This document shows positions 10,422 through 22,441 of a stretch of 64,000 nt of DNA, piece after piece (the first letter of the stretch is position 1; every line of letters begins with the position of its first letter). The DNA is from Lepidodermella squamata. Taxonomy: Eukaryota; Gastrotricha. The notes beneath the pieces are model-generated. The model saw only the letters and a list, made by a program, of their open reading frames with translations. It made no database searches and was not told the DNA's origin. A program made the position numbers and the translations under genes. The DNA lies in contig JBLDXI010000066.1 in NCBI GenBank assembly GCA_047495785.1, positions 62,001 through 126,000 on the forward strand, in the 5' to 3' direction.

Positions 10422-12895
10422 TCATACACATGGACAAAGGCGAGCCGGGATTTCGGCCTCAAAACATGTTCTGTCTTTGCTGATCGGTTCGAAAAAGCTC
10501 AAGCCGCGCTGTTTGACACTGATTTCCGGCTCGAGACCCGCCAAATCCAGCATGGTTTCATGCAAATCGAACGGCGTTGTTAGCAACCGACCCGCCGTTC
10601 GAAAATTCTGCATGTGCGACTTGTATTTATGCCGGAACCATAGCGGCAGTGATATCGACAGCATTGAAAGACGTTCGGCATCGCTGTTTTTAAACGCACT
10701 CCGGTCGGAGAATAAAATTAAGGCGGAATTGTTTAAAATTCCTAATTTTTCAAGGCGGCGAAATTCGGAGAATAGCGATAAATCAATTTCTCCTCGATTT
10801 TTGTCATTAGCTTCGATTATGAGCAAGGCAAATTTTTGGCCCACTTTTTGGTAGCTGTTGAATAATTGGCGGATTAAACTGAGCTGTTCGTCGATTTTTG
10901 AGGTTGAGCCGTAGCACGACTGATTATCACCTTGAGTCGCCAGGCGGAAGTAACGCCCGTCGTAGTCGACTTCTTTCGTTAATTTCGGATCAATTTCGCC
11001 ATCGATTAGAGTTACATAACCAGTTTCGGAGCTTAATCTGTCCCAAATCGGTATCGATTCGGTTATGTCGATATCTAGGTCATTTCGAAAGGCTGTCAGC
11101 GATGAAAATGCGTGCAGTGACGTTGAGTCGTCGAAGCCAACGAGGCTGTAGCCTTCGAAAAATTCCGAGTTCAAATTTTCGGTCATGAATTTTGCGGTTA
11201 TAGGCAGTTTCGTGTGAAAATCGCTTCGAGACATCGATTTGACGCAGATCATTATGATGTTCAACTGCTCGTTGAATTTCGCTGAAATCAGATAAAAAAG
11301 TCAATTGGAATGAGGTTTTCTGAATTTTAAAGAAAATTCAAAATTTTCAAAATGCTGATGACATTTATTTGAAAAATCCAACTTGATCCAACTTGAAAAC
11401 ACCAAATATCCAACTTAACGGTGAAATTTTGCAATGATTGAGGACATTTTGTCTACCAATTTTTGTTCATTTTTTCGAACATTTTGATGTGGTCCTCGAA
11501 CAAAAATCGCGTCCTGGGGCTTGTTTTCCGAAATTAATCAATTAATTAATTGTGTAAAAGTGTTTTTAGTGTGACCCCGATTTTAGGGTGAACCGGGTAA
11601 AATACCGATAATTATCGAAACAGTTACCATCAGGGTTTTCCGGGTTTTTTCCGATAAAGATGGAATTTAAATTTTATTCATGTTATTTCTAAATATCATA
11701 GGTTTAATTTAGAAAAATAAGTCGAATTTTCTACGCAGAATAGTCAAAATAAAAAAACTGCGCAGCTTCTGGACACGCACTACAACGTGTCCCAAAGAAA
11801 AAAGAAACGGATCAGAAAATCTAGAAAATGAGTGGTGAAGTCATATCCCATGGCCAGAAAAATCTTTGAAAAATTTAAGCGCCATCAGAATGGTAACACA
11901 GTTTTTCCTCACTTAATAATGGAATTAACGAATGCGAAGAAATTTGGTGGGTAAAAACCGGGTAAAATACCGAACATTTCCGAACCAGTTACAAACGGGG
12001 TTTTCCGGGTTTTCTCTGGTCAGTTTTTCTTCGGTTCTTTCGTTTTGAGATTTCTTCGGTAAAATCGTGGATAAATAATGGAAATATTCTCCCAGGAGGT
12101 TGAATTTCGTAAAAAAAAAAAGATGGCTCTGAAACATTTTTTTGACATTTTTTTAATGAAATTTCAATTTTTATGCAAAATAACTTGAAATTTCGAAAAC
12201 ACGAAATTTTGGGTAATTGAATATTGGCAATTAGCCAAAAATGAAGACCTAAGAAACGTAGATTTACCTATCGATGACGGGGCAAAGTTTTTGACGCGAT
12301 CCGAGACTTCGATCCGGTTCGTTACGCACCGCATAACTTGCTCGAAAACAACCGTTTGATCGTTCCGCGTTTTCGGCATCCCAAACGCTAATGATTTCTC
12401 GCGACAAACCACCTTAAAAACACCACTCCTGCCACTCGGACACAACGATCTGCCATTCGGCAACGGCTGAGACAGTTGTTGTGCTCGCGTGCCAAATTCT
12501 ATTCGATCAACAAAATGCGATCCATTTTTCGCGATTAGAATCGCCTCTTCCAACTCGCAGTGGCGATTCGGCTTAAAGTCCGGAAAATCAACATGAATCG
12601 ACCCGTCGCGAACATAAACCGGGCTCTTGTTAAACGACGAGCAATTAACTGCCCGGTAATTGCCGGCCGAATTTCGCCCAGATTGCGTTACAGACCAAGA
12701 AAATCGCGGTAAAACACACGGCTGACGGCTGAGATTTCGGCCATTTTTCGTTATCAATAATTCATCGTTATCGCCATCAGCATCAGGTGAGTTGTAATAA
12801 TTTCGGCCAGGCTGATATTGGTAGACAATGACGATGAGAATGACGTAAACAACGGGGAAGATGCCGATGAAACGTGCGATGAGCCGAATTTTCAT
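10422..12895 (-). CDS. DUF229-like type II membrane protein, probable pseudoenzyme
   Basis: Exon 1 is 12895–12268 and exon 2 is 11281–10422, giving 495 residues. An N-terminal membrane anchor (residues ~8–27) follows a short basic tail, so the bulk should face the lumen or outside. The order of features matches the sulfatase/phosphatase-like DUF229 family: an early Cys-rich stretch, a beta strand followed by SMSRSDF, LITLP-type and LTTPFDLHETMLDL segments, and a final Cys pair (LCPCV). Family members, as I recall, have DS-SR at the first metal site and SDHG later. Here the equivalents read VKSMSR and FSDRSA, so the metal-binding Asp and His appear lost. The 986-bp intron holds two fragments of the CCGGAAAACCCC repeat. 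Substrate unknown. Confidence 0.72.
11580..12080. repeat. interspersed repeat fragments in the DUF229-like intron
   Basis: Two blocks (about 11580–11830 and 11940–12075) carry GGGTAAAATACCG, GTTACCATCAGGG or GTTACAAACGGGG, and TTTTCCGGGTTTT. They are the opposite orientation of the block at 1200–1570. ACGTGTCCCAAA near 11777 matches the family's terminal motif. Confidence 0.5.
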
Positions 12896-14388
12896 GACAT
12901 GTTTCGTTTTTCGAAAATTTCACATCATAATAAAATTATCCGCGACAGCTTTAGCAGAAATTTTTTCGATAAATATAACAAGACATCATTTTAGCGCGCG
13001 GCAAAAAGTTTTGCATGCGCATGCTACACAGAACATCCCTAGCGGCTAATAATATATAGTAATAATAATATAATAATATCGCATTTGCCGGGCTTTTGTT
13101 ATGATTCATGCGAGCAGTGGCCGCTTTTAATACATCCTGTGTTTTGTCGCTACATTTTCTATCATCAGTTTTGCGCGCGCTTATAGAATATTAATAATAA
13201 AATGTATTAAGATCGAGTGCGCTTTTAACTTGTCTCTCATATAATAATATTAGCATTTTATTATTCTTCGTTGTTTTATTATTATAATAAGCGCTAGGCT
13301 AATATTGTATAGGTACCAAAAGACTATGCTTGTTTTGTTGTTGTTTACTATATTGTTTAAAACGGCACATTCTTCGAAAGAAAAAGACGTCAAGAGAAAC
13401 TTCATGAAACAATTGGAAAATTAAGCTGGACCAGAATAGAAAAATGAAGGAAAAGGTGGGAAAAAACAGCAATTTTCCACAACTTGGATGGAATATGGAA
13501 AAAAATGCCTGCTGTTGTCTGCAATTTTAAGCTGGAAATGGGCCTATAATAAATTAACTGAATCTTGGATTTAGCCGATCCTCGTTGATTTATCGGAGAA
13601 ATTTTCGAGCCACATCGTTAGGCTAGATTTCAGGGAACAAATCGGATTTAATCGTGTTTACGTTAATTATTTTGAACTGATATGTTGACAAGTCAAAATT
13701 AATAACTTGCCATTCGCGTAAAAAGCGTGAAAATTCCCAATTTTTACTTGTCACCTCAAAACTCACGTAAACAAGCTTTAATCCGACTTTATCAACGACG
13801 CTAAGGGCAATTAAATTACCTTTAATAATTTTGACAAGCTTTTCGGGTACTCGAGTTTAGCCAACATCTGGATGATAATGAATGATGAATTTACAATCAA
13901 AATTTTCAAATTCCTGTGTAAGAATCGATATAATCCAAGCTTCATATGGATAAATAGGCTCAAAAAACTTCCGAGTTTCAAAATTTCCTACCAATCTAAA
14001 TTTTTTTAAAAGAGACCACCAGAGCCGATATCGATTTCTAGTATCGATTCCATAAATCAGTGATTTTTCCGATAAGAAACCGATATAAAAAATTGCTTTA
14101 CACTTTTTTGAGCAAAATGGGTAATTTAAGTAAAAAAATCCAAAGGTCACGTCGGGTCATCATTATTGATTCTGGATGAAATGTAATAATAACGAAAAAT
14201 CGAAAATATTGTCTCAAATTTAGTGTATTTTACCTGGACAAATTCCGACACCGCTTTTAGAATAGCTTTAATCATTCTAAAAATTTGAAACCCACGGGTT
14301 TTTACAGTCCTCATTCGTATTTCTGTTTTATTTTAGAATCTAATATTTTAAATTATTAACATCAAAAGTTTTCGAAATTCTTTATGAA
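12896..14388. other. intergenic region, AT-rich, with one foldback relic
   Basis: I find no gene. 13040–13320 is rich in TAATAATATT-type repeats. 13614–13806 is a diverged copy of the CGTTGAATAACTCGG foldback family. Near 14020–14110 there is a short ATCGAT-rich block like the one at 10060–10220. Confidence 0.5.
13614..13806. repeat. foldback element, CGTTGAATAACTCGG family, copy 2 (diverged)
   Basis: The left arm ATCGTTAGGCTAGATTTC… and right arm …ATCAACGACGCTAAG are imperfect inverted matches. CACGTAAACAAG and ACTTGTCACC are shared with the copies at 46006 and 55513. Confidence 0.45.
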
Positions 14389-15482
14389 TTAACCAGGTGC
14401 GTAGGGTCGTTCCAGGTTAGAATTGCCACCTGGCCCGTAATTGCAAACAACAAGGTACAAGTCATTGTAGCTATTCAACCCGCTGCTTTTCACCGTTCGG
14501 CAGTGCGAAATGCCGCAGCCAACGTGCGTTGTCTTGTCCCAAACCAGCTGCGTGTAGTGCCCGACAACGCGGCCGTTCAGCGAACCGTGACCGAGTTTAA
14601 AGTGAATGCGCTCCTCGGCCCAACTATCGATAGCGTGCAGCATCAAATCAGACCCGTTCATTGTTGAGATATAAATATTTTGCCCGATACCAGGCCAGCC
14701 TTTGCCCGTTAAATATCGATCCTTGTTCGAATCGTGATTAAAATTGCATTGGGCAGCCCACCTTAAAAAATTCAAAATTTATTTATAAAATGTCAAACAA
14801 ATCGAATAGAGATTCACCGTTCCGCTGATGCTGCGAGGTCTTCGTCCCACGTAAGATTTATCATATTTCTAGCAATTGGTTTGACATTTTGCCGGTAGCA
14901 GTTGTGCCTTGATATGACCTGATTGATCGGCACTGAAATGAGGCCTCTCAACGCCCGCGAATCACCCAAGCATAGCGTCTTCGAATGTCCCCCACTTCGC
15001 ATACACTGACTCTATAGAATGAAAATTCGAAAAAATTATTCAAATTTTTATATAATTTTTCTTGCTTTTTGAAAAATTTCAAATTTAATTTCAAATTTCA
15101 AATTTCAAATTTTTTTTTAAATTCGAAAATTAATTGAAATTTTTTTTGAATATACCCCGTGTCTCGGTCCGCTGTAAGGCTTTTTCGGCGGAATTTTCTC
15201 TTGGCAAGGTGCGTCCTCGAAACCAGGGCAAGGCGGCATTGGCCTGTCCCACTTTCCTAGCGAGCAATTCAAGGTCGCTCCGCCGCCCTCCGAACACGTG
15301 TAGGTCATCCATTCTTCGCCTGGGCCCAGGGTGCCCCAGCTTGACTTGTACCCACCAGGTATTCGATCAGGTAGAGACGGGCATTTCGGAACTGCCGTAG
15401 TCCTGCTAGATACAGGCCGGGTGTTGCGAGCCGCATCGATAACGCCGGCAAAAATCAGTAAAATACCGCAATAACGATACAT
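14389..15482 (-). CDS. secreted sushi-like + CAP domain protein A
   Basis: Exons 15482–15156, 15011–14818 and 14761–14389 give 297 residues. A signal peptide (about 1–18) is followed by a CCP/sushi-like module at ~33–95 with conserved Cys and the family phrase IPGGYK…WMTYTC…GKW…PPCPGFEDAPC. The CAP/SCP domain follows, with ISRHNCYR, the HYTQLVWDKTTHVGCG box and the VVCNYGPGGN box. CAP proteins are extracellular; some bind sterols or act in host or defence interactions, but no role can be assigned here. Exon phases (0, 2) match genes B, D and E. It is the most downstream member of a five-gene minus-strand cluster. Confidence 0.85.
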
Positions 15483-15609
15483 TATTTTATTCGAATAACA
15501 ATAAAATTATTAATTTAAATGTTTACAAAAAATATTAAATAAACAAGTGAAAATATTTAGGGTAAAAGTAGATAAACACCGGTGTTTATTTTTCGTGTAA
15601 TTATTGGCA

Positions 15610-17165
15610 TTAAGCCAACGTGTATGGTTTCGCAAAACCGTAATTACCAGCCGGTCCGTAATTACAAGCCACAATGAACTGCGCCGGGTAGTCGTTTAAA
15701 TCGCTTTTATCAACACTTTTACACCTGGCTATGCCACAGCCGACGTGGGTCGTCGTGTCCCATACGATTTGCGTATAGTGGCCAACGACTTTGCCGTTCG
15801 ATGAACCGACGCCGTGCTTGAAATTGACGCGTTCATCGGCCCAGTCGTCGATAGCTTCGACGATGAGGCTTGAACTATTTTCAGTGCCGAGGTACAGATT
15901 TTGGCCGACTTCTGGCCAGGTTCTGTTCGAGAGGCGCCGAGCGTCCGATGAATCATGGTCCCATATGCATTGAGCTGCCCACCTTAATGTAAAAACAATA
16001 GGTCAGAAAAATGAACAAAAGCGTGAGTTTTGCTCAATTTTGGATATTTTAGACCGCGCGCGATTTTGTCAAAGGTCTACTTTCGAATAATCTGTCGGTT
16101 TTCATGCCAAATGGAAATTCAGGAAATTCTCTATCGATTGAGTATGGGGTTCTAGCGCGAAAAAATTAAAATTAAAAAAAGCTGTGCGCGCACACTAAAT
16201 ATATAGCACGCGTGAAAAGTTCCCGCGCACAATCGACTTGGAAATAAGAGTGTGCTTACACTTTTCTTCCGTATATTTTTCAAGTAGGAACCTTATATTT
16301 AATTGATAGGGAATTGTCTGAACTTGGATTTGGTATAAAAACCGCCAGGTTATTCAAAAGTTGCCCTTTGTCATAATCGCTCGCAAATGTTAACTTTTTT
16401 TTTAACAATTTGGACTACGCACGCGCACCAAAGTCGTATTTTCTTTCAATTTTCTTGGAGAGGGGGAAAAATGGTAAATTGCTATAATCTATAATTCCTT
16501 CTCTTCTAATTCGGGACAGATTCGGAGTCTCCATTTAGATAAAAAGAAAATTCCACCTAAAAAATTTAAAATAAGAAAAAATTTAAAAAGTTCGAGTTTA
16601 TGCATTCACCTTTCGGCAGTAGCCGCTAGAGCGTTGTCCCATATCAGCTTCGGCATGTTTTTAGCTTTGGGTGAAACACTAGCTCGCCAGCAATTGTGCC
16701 GCTCAATCACCTGATTTATTGGGACACCTATCGTACCGAGGCATTTTTTCGAATTATCAAGACACATCGACGGCGCGTTATTTCCGCCAGTTGTGCATTG
16801 ATTCTATAGAAAAAAATTATGGAAAAAACCGAGCAATTTTTTTAACAAGATACCCCGTTTCGAGGGCCGCTGTATGGCGTTTTCGCTGCTATATTACTGC
16901 GGCAAGGTGCATTTTCAAAGCCCTTACAAACCGGCGTTTTGCCCCATGTCCCGTTCTTGCAATTGACCGTACCACCGCCCGAAGTGTAATGGCACGAATA
17001 GGTCGCCCAGGCAGTCTTCGAGCCGGACCATCCCCAGCCTGATTTATAGCCTCCTGGTATTTTATTCGGCAAAGATGGGCAGGCTGTTGCTTGTATAGCT
17101 GCCAAAATTAAGGTGGATGAAGCTGAAAAAATAACTAAAAAAATCGGAACGCTATTCCGTGACAT
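15610..17165 (-). CDS. secreted sushi-like + CAP domain protein B
   Basis: Exons 17165–16854, 16803–16610 and 15982–15610 give 292 residues. The domain order is as in A: signal peptide, sushi-like module (IPGGYKSGWGW…YSCHY…GTWGKTPVCKGFENAPC), then CAP with ERHNCWR, GHYTQIVWDTTTHVGCG and IVACNYGPAGNY. Intron 2 is 627 bp, much longer than in the paralogues, because a foldback element (16070–16370) sits in it. Intron phases are identical to the neighbours. Confidence 0.84.
16070..16370. repeat. foldback MITE family GGCGGTTTTTATA, copy 1
   Basis: Ends CAAAGGTCTACTTTCGAATA and its approximate complement TTCAAAAGTTGCCCTTTG, with ATGGGGTTCT and its partner nearer the centre and CGCGCGCAC-rich loop DNA. 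It lies inside intron 2 of CAP gene B. Other copies: 21012–21300 and 42771–43043. Confidence 0.65.
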
Positions 17166-17344
17166 TTGTTTTTATTACCAATAAGAATGATTGAATAATT
17201 TGAGATCGGGGAAAAAATCGTGAATAATTCCGTGATTACAGGCAATTTTTCACCCACGCTAAAAAAATCTGCATAAAATGTGACCTACATCGTTCTAATT
17301 ACTTGCTTGTTGCTGCTAGGAAATTAATCTAGGTCATCGCGCAT

Positions 17345-18293
17345 TTAAGCGAGGACGTACGGCTTAACCAGGTCATAATTGCCAGCCGGGCCGTAATTAC
17401 ACGCCACAATGTACTGATCATTAGTTTTCGTATTCATCGAACTGCCTATTACAGGCGATAGACAGTGCGAAATCGCGCAGCCTACATGCGTCGTTGTGTC
17501 CCAAACCAGCTGCGTCCAATGGCCGACCTGGCCGCCGTTGGTAGACCCCTGGCCGTATTCGAAATTCATACGTTCATCGGCCCAGCTGTCAATTGCGTTC
17601 AGCATGAGATTTTCGCTGAAAACTGACGATAAATGTAGGTTTTGCCCGACGTTTATCCAACCGCGCCAAGGAAGCGATCGATCTTCGGGGTTATCGTGCT
17701 CCCAAACACATTGAGAAGCCCACCTTAATGATAGCGAATAAAATTTTATTTTTGAAAAAACTTACACAAATTTCGAAATTTTTGGATTAATTTCAAAAAT
17801 TTTGAAACATTTTCAAAATTTACCTCTCAGCTAATTGAGCCAATTCATCGTCCCATTGCAGCATTTGCATGTTTTTTGCCTTCGGACTGACATTTTTCCG
17901 GTAGCAATTATGCCTCGAAATGACCAAGTCTTTCGGAACGGGCAATAATTCAAGCAAATTAGGCCCATTATCTATGCATTGATTTTTCGCATACATTCGA
18001 TTTTCGTAGCAATGCGGTAACATTTTCGGGCTAGTGAATGGCGGTGAAGGTTGAATAAATTGCTGGCAAGGCGCGTCCTCGAAGCCAGGGCAAACTGGTA
18101 TCGGGTCCCAGATGCCGAAATTATTGCAGGTTATATTGAAATTTCCGACTGGTTTGCACGAATAAATCGCCCATCGAGTCGACCATCGGCTTTTATAACC
18201 GCCTGGTATTTTATCGGGTATAGCCGGGCATTGACTCAAACAAAGAGCCTCCTTAAAAAGTATAGCAATTGTTAGGAAAACTATTTTAGACAT
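17345..18293 (-). CDS. secreted sushi-like + CAP domain protein C (one intron fewer)
   Basis: Exons 18293–17824 and 17723–17345 give 282 residues. The start is the ATG at 18293, giving a clean signal peptide (MSKIVFLTIAILFKEALC). The sushi-like module is CPAIPDKIPGGYKSRW…CPGFEDAPC. The CAP domain has SRHNCYRKNV, GHWTQLVWDTTTHVGCA and IVACNYGPAGNY. Unlike A, B, D and E, the sushi and CAP parts are continuous in one exon. Where the others have an intron, C reads TSPKMLPHCYENRMYAKNQC without interruption. The second intron is conserved. This fits precise loss of intron 1, for example through a reverse-transcribed intermediate. Confidence 0.85.
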
Positions 18294-19266
18294 GACGGTT
18301 TGGTTTATGGGAAGTGACAATTTTCCGGCCTTTTTATGCCGCGATGTCGCAATGGACGTGACCTGGTTCGATTATTAGCCGCACACCTGTCGGCTAATTA
18401 AGGCATGAATACGCATAAATTACAACAGGTGGTTGGAAAAAATTGTAAAAATTACCTTTGGGGCAGAGTAAACTTTGCCAATTTAGTTTATAGGTGATTA
18501 AAGTGCTAGAAAAACGGAAATTTCCTCAAAAAATGCTCCATCTTGTCAATTTGAATACACTGTAAAAAATCTCTGGCTATATAGCAGTTGGTATTTAGCC
18601 AGTTTGGGTATTTACTGTTTCATAATTTCGAATAAAATGGGATAAATAGCCAAATATATTTAACTTTGAGAGGAATCCAATTAATGTTCCATATTTTGCT
18701 TTGATGATAATTATAGGATGAAATATACCCATTTAATATGGGACTGCGATAGTGATGTTTTTGGCCCAAGAGTGAGAAAAAAAACGTTGCGCAAAACAGC
18801 AGCCTTGCTCATTTTCAAATACAATTTTTTCGTTAATTACCCAAAATAATTTCATTTGGCTAAATAGTCCGCGTAAAATAATTTGAAGGGCTAAATAGGA
18901 GGTTCTATGGGGGGTTTTTATCCAAACAACTATATGGGCTCGAGTGGCTAATTAGCGGATACATAGCCAGAGATTTTTTACAGTGTATGCAAATGAGCTT
19001 ATAAATTTTGTGAACATATGCAATCAATGGAAAATTTCCAAAAAATCAGATAAATATAGAAAAATTCTCAAAATTTTCAGGAAAATCGAGAATAACCTTG
19101 CACACGTTTTTCTAAAATTTCAGAATTTTTAATGTAAAAGCTGATTTATAAAACATTGTTTAAAGTTTCAAAGTTGCTGTATCATAACTTTTATTTTATT
19201 TTATTTTATTTTTCAAAAACTCGAATATGTATCGCTATATATTAGCTCCAGATCTTTGAAAGCTAG
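18294..19266. other. intergenic between CAP genes C and D
   Basis: No gene seen. It contains the inverted-repeat element at 18556–18987. Tandem TTTTATTTTATT lies near 19190. Confidence 0.5.
18556..18987. repeat. MITE with CACTGTAAAAAATCTCTGGCTA ends
   Basis: TACACTGTAAAAAATCTCTG at 18556 is mirrored by its complement ending CAGTGTA at 18987; the arms continue through GGCTAT. The 432-bp interior is AT-rich with no open frame of note. A flanking TA on both sides would fit a Tc1/mariner-type target, but TA lies within the repeat and cannot be separated from it. Confidence 0.65.
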
Positions 19267-20557
19267 TTAAGCTAAGGCGTAAGGCTGGTTGATGCGATTC
19301 ATCCAGTTTCCACCTGGCCCGTAATTACATGCGACTATGACCTGGTCCTTTTTATAGTCATTAAGCGGGCTCTTTCGAACAGGCGTCGAGCAAAGCGCCA
19401 CGCCACAGCCAACATAAGCCGTATCGTTCCAGACAAGCGCAGTCCAATGACCGACTACATTACCATTTTTAGACCCCTTGCCATACTGGAAGTCGACCCT
19501 CTCATCGGCCCAGGCGTCGATGGCGGCTATCACAGCCGAGGCGTTGCTTAGCGGGGCTGTGGCGATATACAAATTTTGGCCAACACTCGGCCAGCCTTTT
19601 CCTCGGATTAAACGATTGGTGTTGTTGTCATGATCGTAATAGCATTGGGCAGCCCATCTTAATTATTGATAAAATAATGAAACATTTTTCAGTGATAAGT
19701 CTGTTTTACCTTTCAGCCGAAGCTGCTAGGTCGTCATCCCACTGCAGCATGGTCATATTTTTGGCTGGAGGCTGAACGTTTCGCCGGTAACAGTTATGGC
19801 GGTTAACAGCTTGGGTTATTGCCACTCGATAGAGCTCCTTTAGGGATGGCCTAGAATCATTTAGGCATCGAGAAATTGAATTATTCCCATTCTGCTTGCA
19901 TTGAGGCTAAATTAAAAGAAAATAAAATTGAAATAAAAAAAAATTGAAATTTATTCTAAGATCTTTCCAGGAAATTCTCGTCAATTTTTTCTCGAATAAG
20001 ATTCTTTCAAGAGCTTTTTAGCTATTTTAATCCAACTTGAGGAATTTGGAGAATTAAAATAATTTGAAATTAAAAAAAAATAAAAAATTTCAATTTCAAA
20101 TTTTCAAATTTGAATTTTCAACAAAGTATTGAAAAATTCAAAATTCAAACTTCTAATTTAATAATAAGATGTCATGCCCAAGGAGAATTTCCATAAATAT
20201 TAATTTGATGAGAGAATTATAAGTCAAAGTAATTGAAAGGAAAATTACGCCATAACGAGGGCCATAGAGTGGAGGAATGTAGGGCAGTTCGTCACGGCAG
20301 GGTGCGTTTTCGAAACCCGGGCAGGTTGGCGGTTGAGCCGACCATTTGCCACCCGTGCATCGGATTGTCGTCGCCGTGCCAGCACTCGTACACCTGTAAG
20401 TCGCTGTTTGATCGCCGTTACTGCTCCAGGATGTTGCGGATCGGTAACCACCCGGAATGCGGTCTGGAACCGCCGGGCAACGGCTAGCAGTTGTTTGAGC
20501 TTCGACACTCAACATCGCAAAGCCGGAAGAGAATACAGCAAGGGCAAATAATTTCAT
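19267..20557 (-). CDS. secreted sushi-like + CAP domain protein D
   Basis: Exons 20557–20249, 19906–19710 and 19657–19267 give 298 residues. A signal peptide (MKLFALAVFSSGFAMLSVEA) is followed by the sushi-like module (CPAVPDRIPGGYRS…YRCTS…GGKWSAQPPTCPGFENAPC) and CAP (NRHNCYRRNV, GHWTALVWNDTAYVGCG, IVACNYGPGGNW). The CAP box reads GHWTALVW, so the usual Gln after Thr is Ala, a small departure from its paralogues. Intron phases 0 and 2 are conserved. Confidence 0.85.
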
Positions 20558-21409
20558 TTTAAAATAACTATAATTAGAGGTAATTGATGGGTAATTTTCA
20601 GGCTATTTATTCACCCTAGGGAAACCAGAAAAGTTCGCTCTGACTCATGTTCTGTTTTAAAATTTGACCTGAAGCTGAAAAAAAACTATGAATGAAAGAT
20701 GTATACTTAGTGGGAAGGATGCCCGCATGCTTTACGGAGGTAATAAATAGTAGGAGGTGTCAATATGAATGTTGCACACGAAACAATATACCGCACTCGA
20801 GTCATGCTTGCGCGGCCGCTCACAAGCATGTCACGTTGGTTTTTATTTTAATTTTCGGTTTTGATTGGCCGCCAAAAAAGAAAAATACTTGTCTTCAATT
20901 TTGTCCATACACATTTTTCTCCTCTCCAGGAAAATTAAAAGAAAATGCGTCATGGGTGCACGCACAAGGTCAAAACTCAGAGGAATTGTTTGACATTACG
21001 AGTAATGGTGTCAAAGGGCTACTGTCGAATAATCTGGCGGTTTTTATACCAAATAAAAGCTCGGAAAATTCTCTATCGATTGAATATAAGGTTCCTGCTT
21101 GGAAAATTAAGCGGGAAAAAGTTGCTCGCGCAGGCAACGTTGTGAGTGGGTTGTGCGTGGGACATTTTCGCACGCGCAATACTTGCTATGTGATTAACTT
21201 CATTCATTCGCGCATCAACCCAAATAATCGATCGATAGGCAATTTTCTAAACTTTAATTTGATATAAAAACCGCCAGATTGTTCGAAAGTAGCCCTTTGA
21301 CATATGGTTGGAGTTCAAATAGCAAAGTTTTGACCTCAAAGCAGACAGTCTGAAGCTTCATATTTTATTTTGTCACTTGAAAAACGTTTTTCATTCCATG
21401 AAACTCATG
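20558..21409. other. intergenic between CAP genes D and E
   Basis: No gene supported. The long open frame at 20692–21267 overlaps a foldback element (21012–21300) and lacks domain features. Confidence 0.5.
21012..21300. repeat. foldback MITE family GGCGGTTTTTATA, copy 2
   Basis: The left end CAAAGGGCTACTGTCGAATA and right end GTTCGAAAGTAGCCCTTTG are inverted partners. GGCGGTTTTTATACC is mirrored by GATATAAAAACCGCC, with shared CTCTATCGATTGAATAT and its mirror. Same family as 16070–16370 and 42771–43043. Confidence 0.7.
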
Positions 21410-22441
21410 TCAATTCCAGAACGGGCCTCTGTACAGCCGTTGATTTCCCTGAAGAAGAAGGTACGGTTCGTTGATGCGATGCTGATAGTTGCCAGACGGT
21501 CCATAGTGACAAGCTACAATAATTTGATCGCGATTGAACACATTCAACGAACTGCCATTAACCGGCGATTTGCAAATTGAGATTCCACAGCCGACGTACT
21601 CCGAGTCGTCCCAAACCAGCTGCGTCCAATGGCCGACTTGATTGCCATTTATCGAACCACGGCCGTATTCGAAGTCGACCCGTTCATCGGCCCAGGCGTC
21701 GATCGCGTACAACATCACTAGGGAAAAGTTCACGGGTAGGGTTGAGATGTAGAGGTTCTGGCCAACAGCGTCCCAGCCTTTGTTCTCAATCTTCCGAGCG
21801 TCGTTATCATCGTGGTTGAAATTACACTGCGCTGCCCATCTGAGCAAGGAACGATTCAGATAAATCCAATATGCCGAACTTTTCTTACCTTTCTGCTGTT
21901 ACAGCAAGATCGTCGTCCCATTGAAGCATAGCCATGTTCCGCGCTGCTGGCACAACATTCCGCCGCCAGCAGTTGTGCCTTTCTACAGCTTGGTTGATGG
22001 ACACCCGCAAAAGCTCCTTACGATTCGGAGAGTCTAGCAGACACCGCGTCGCCGAGTTATTCGTACGTTCTCTACATTGGTTCTATTAGTAATCCAACTT
22101 AATAATTTAAAGATTGAACTTGAAAATTAAGAGCGAACCCCGTAGTTAGGATAGTAAAACGGAGCTTCGAAAGGAATCGACTCTTGGCATGGCGGGTTTT
22201 CGAAGCCAGGGCAAACCGGTATTGAGCTGTTCCACCGGCCCCCAACGCATTTTATCGTCGCAGTGATGCCCGAACTCTGGCATTTATACGTAATACTCTG
22301 ATCGCCGTAAACTGTCCAAGTCCACGAAGCCTTGAAACCGCCTGGAATACGCTCTGGAGCGGCAGGACACGGCGTCCAGCTCTGAGCCGCGATTGGAGCG
22401 AGGAAGACACAGAACGAAAGAACTAAGTAGAGATGGCCCAT
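21410..22441 (-). CDS. secreted sushi-like + CAP domain protein E
   Basis: Exons 22441–22139, 22082–21889 and 21839–21410 give 308 residues. A signal peptide (MGHLYLVLSFCVFLAPIAA) leads into a sushi-like module (CPAAPERIPGGFKAS…YKCQS…GGRWNSSIPVCPGFENPPC) and CAP with ERHNCWRRNV, GHWTQLVWDDSEYVGCG and IVACHYGPSGNY. The C-terminus is ~15 residues longer than in the paralogues (after EPYLLLQ), suggesting loss of the ancestral stop. It heads the cluster. Confidence 0.85.

Noticed and set aside
20692-21267. A 191-codon open frame between CAP genes D and E
   Set aside because: About half of it is a foldback element and the rest has no domain, signal or splice support.
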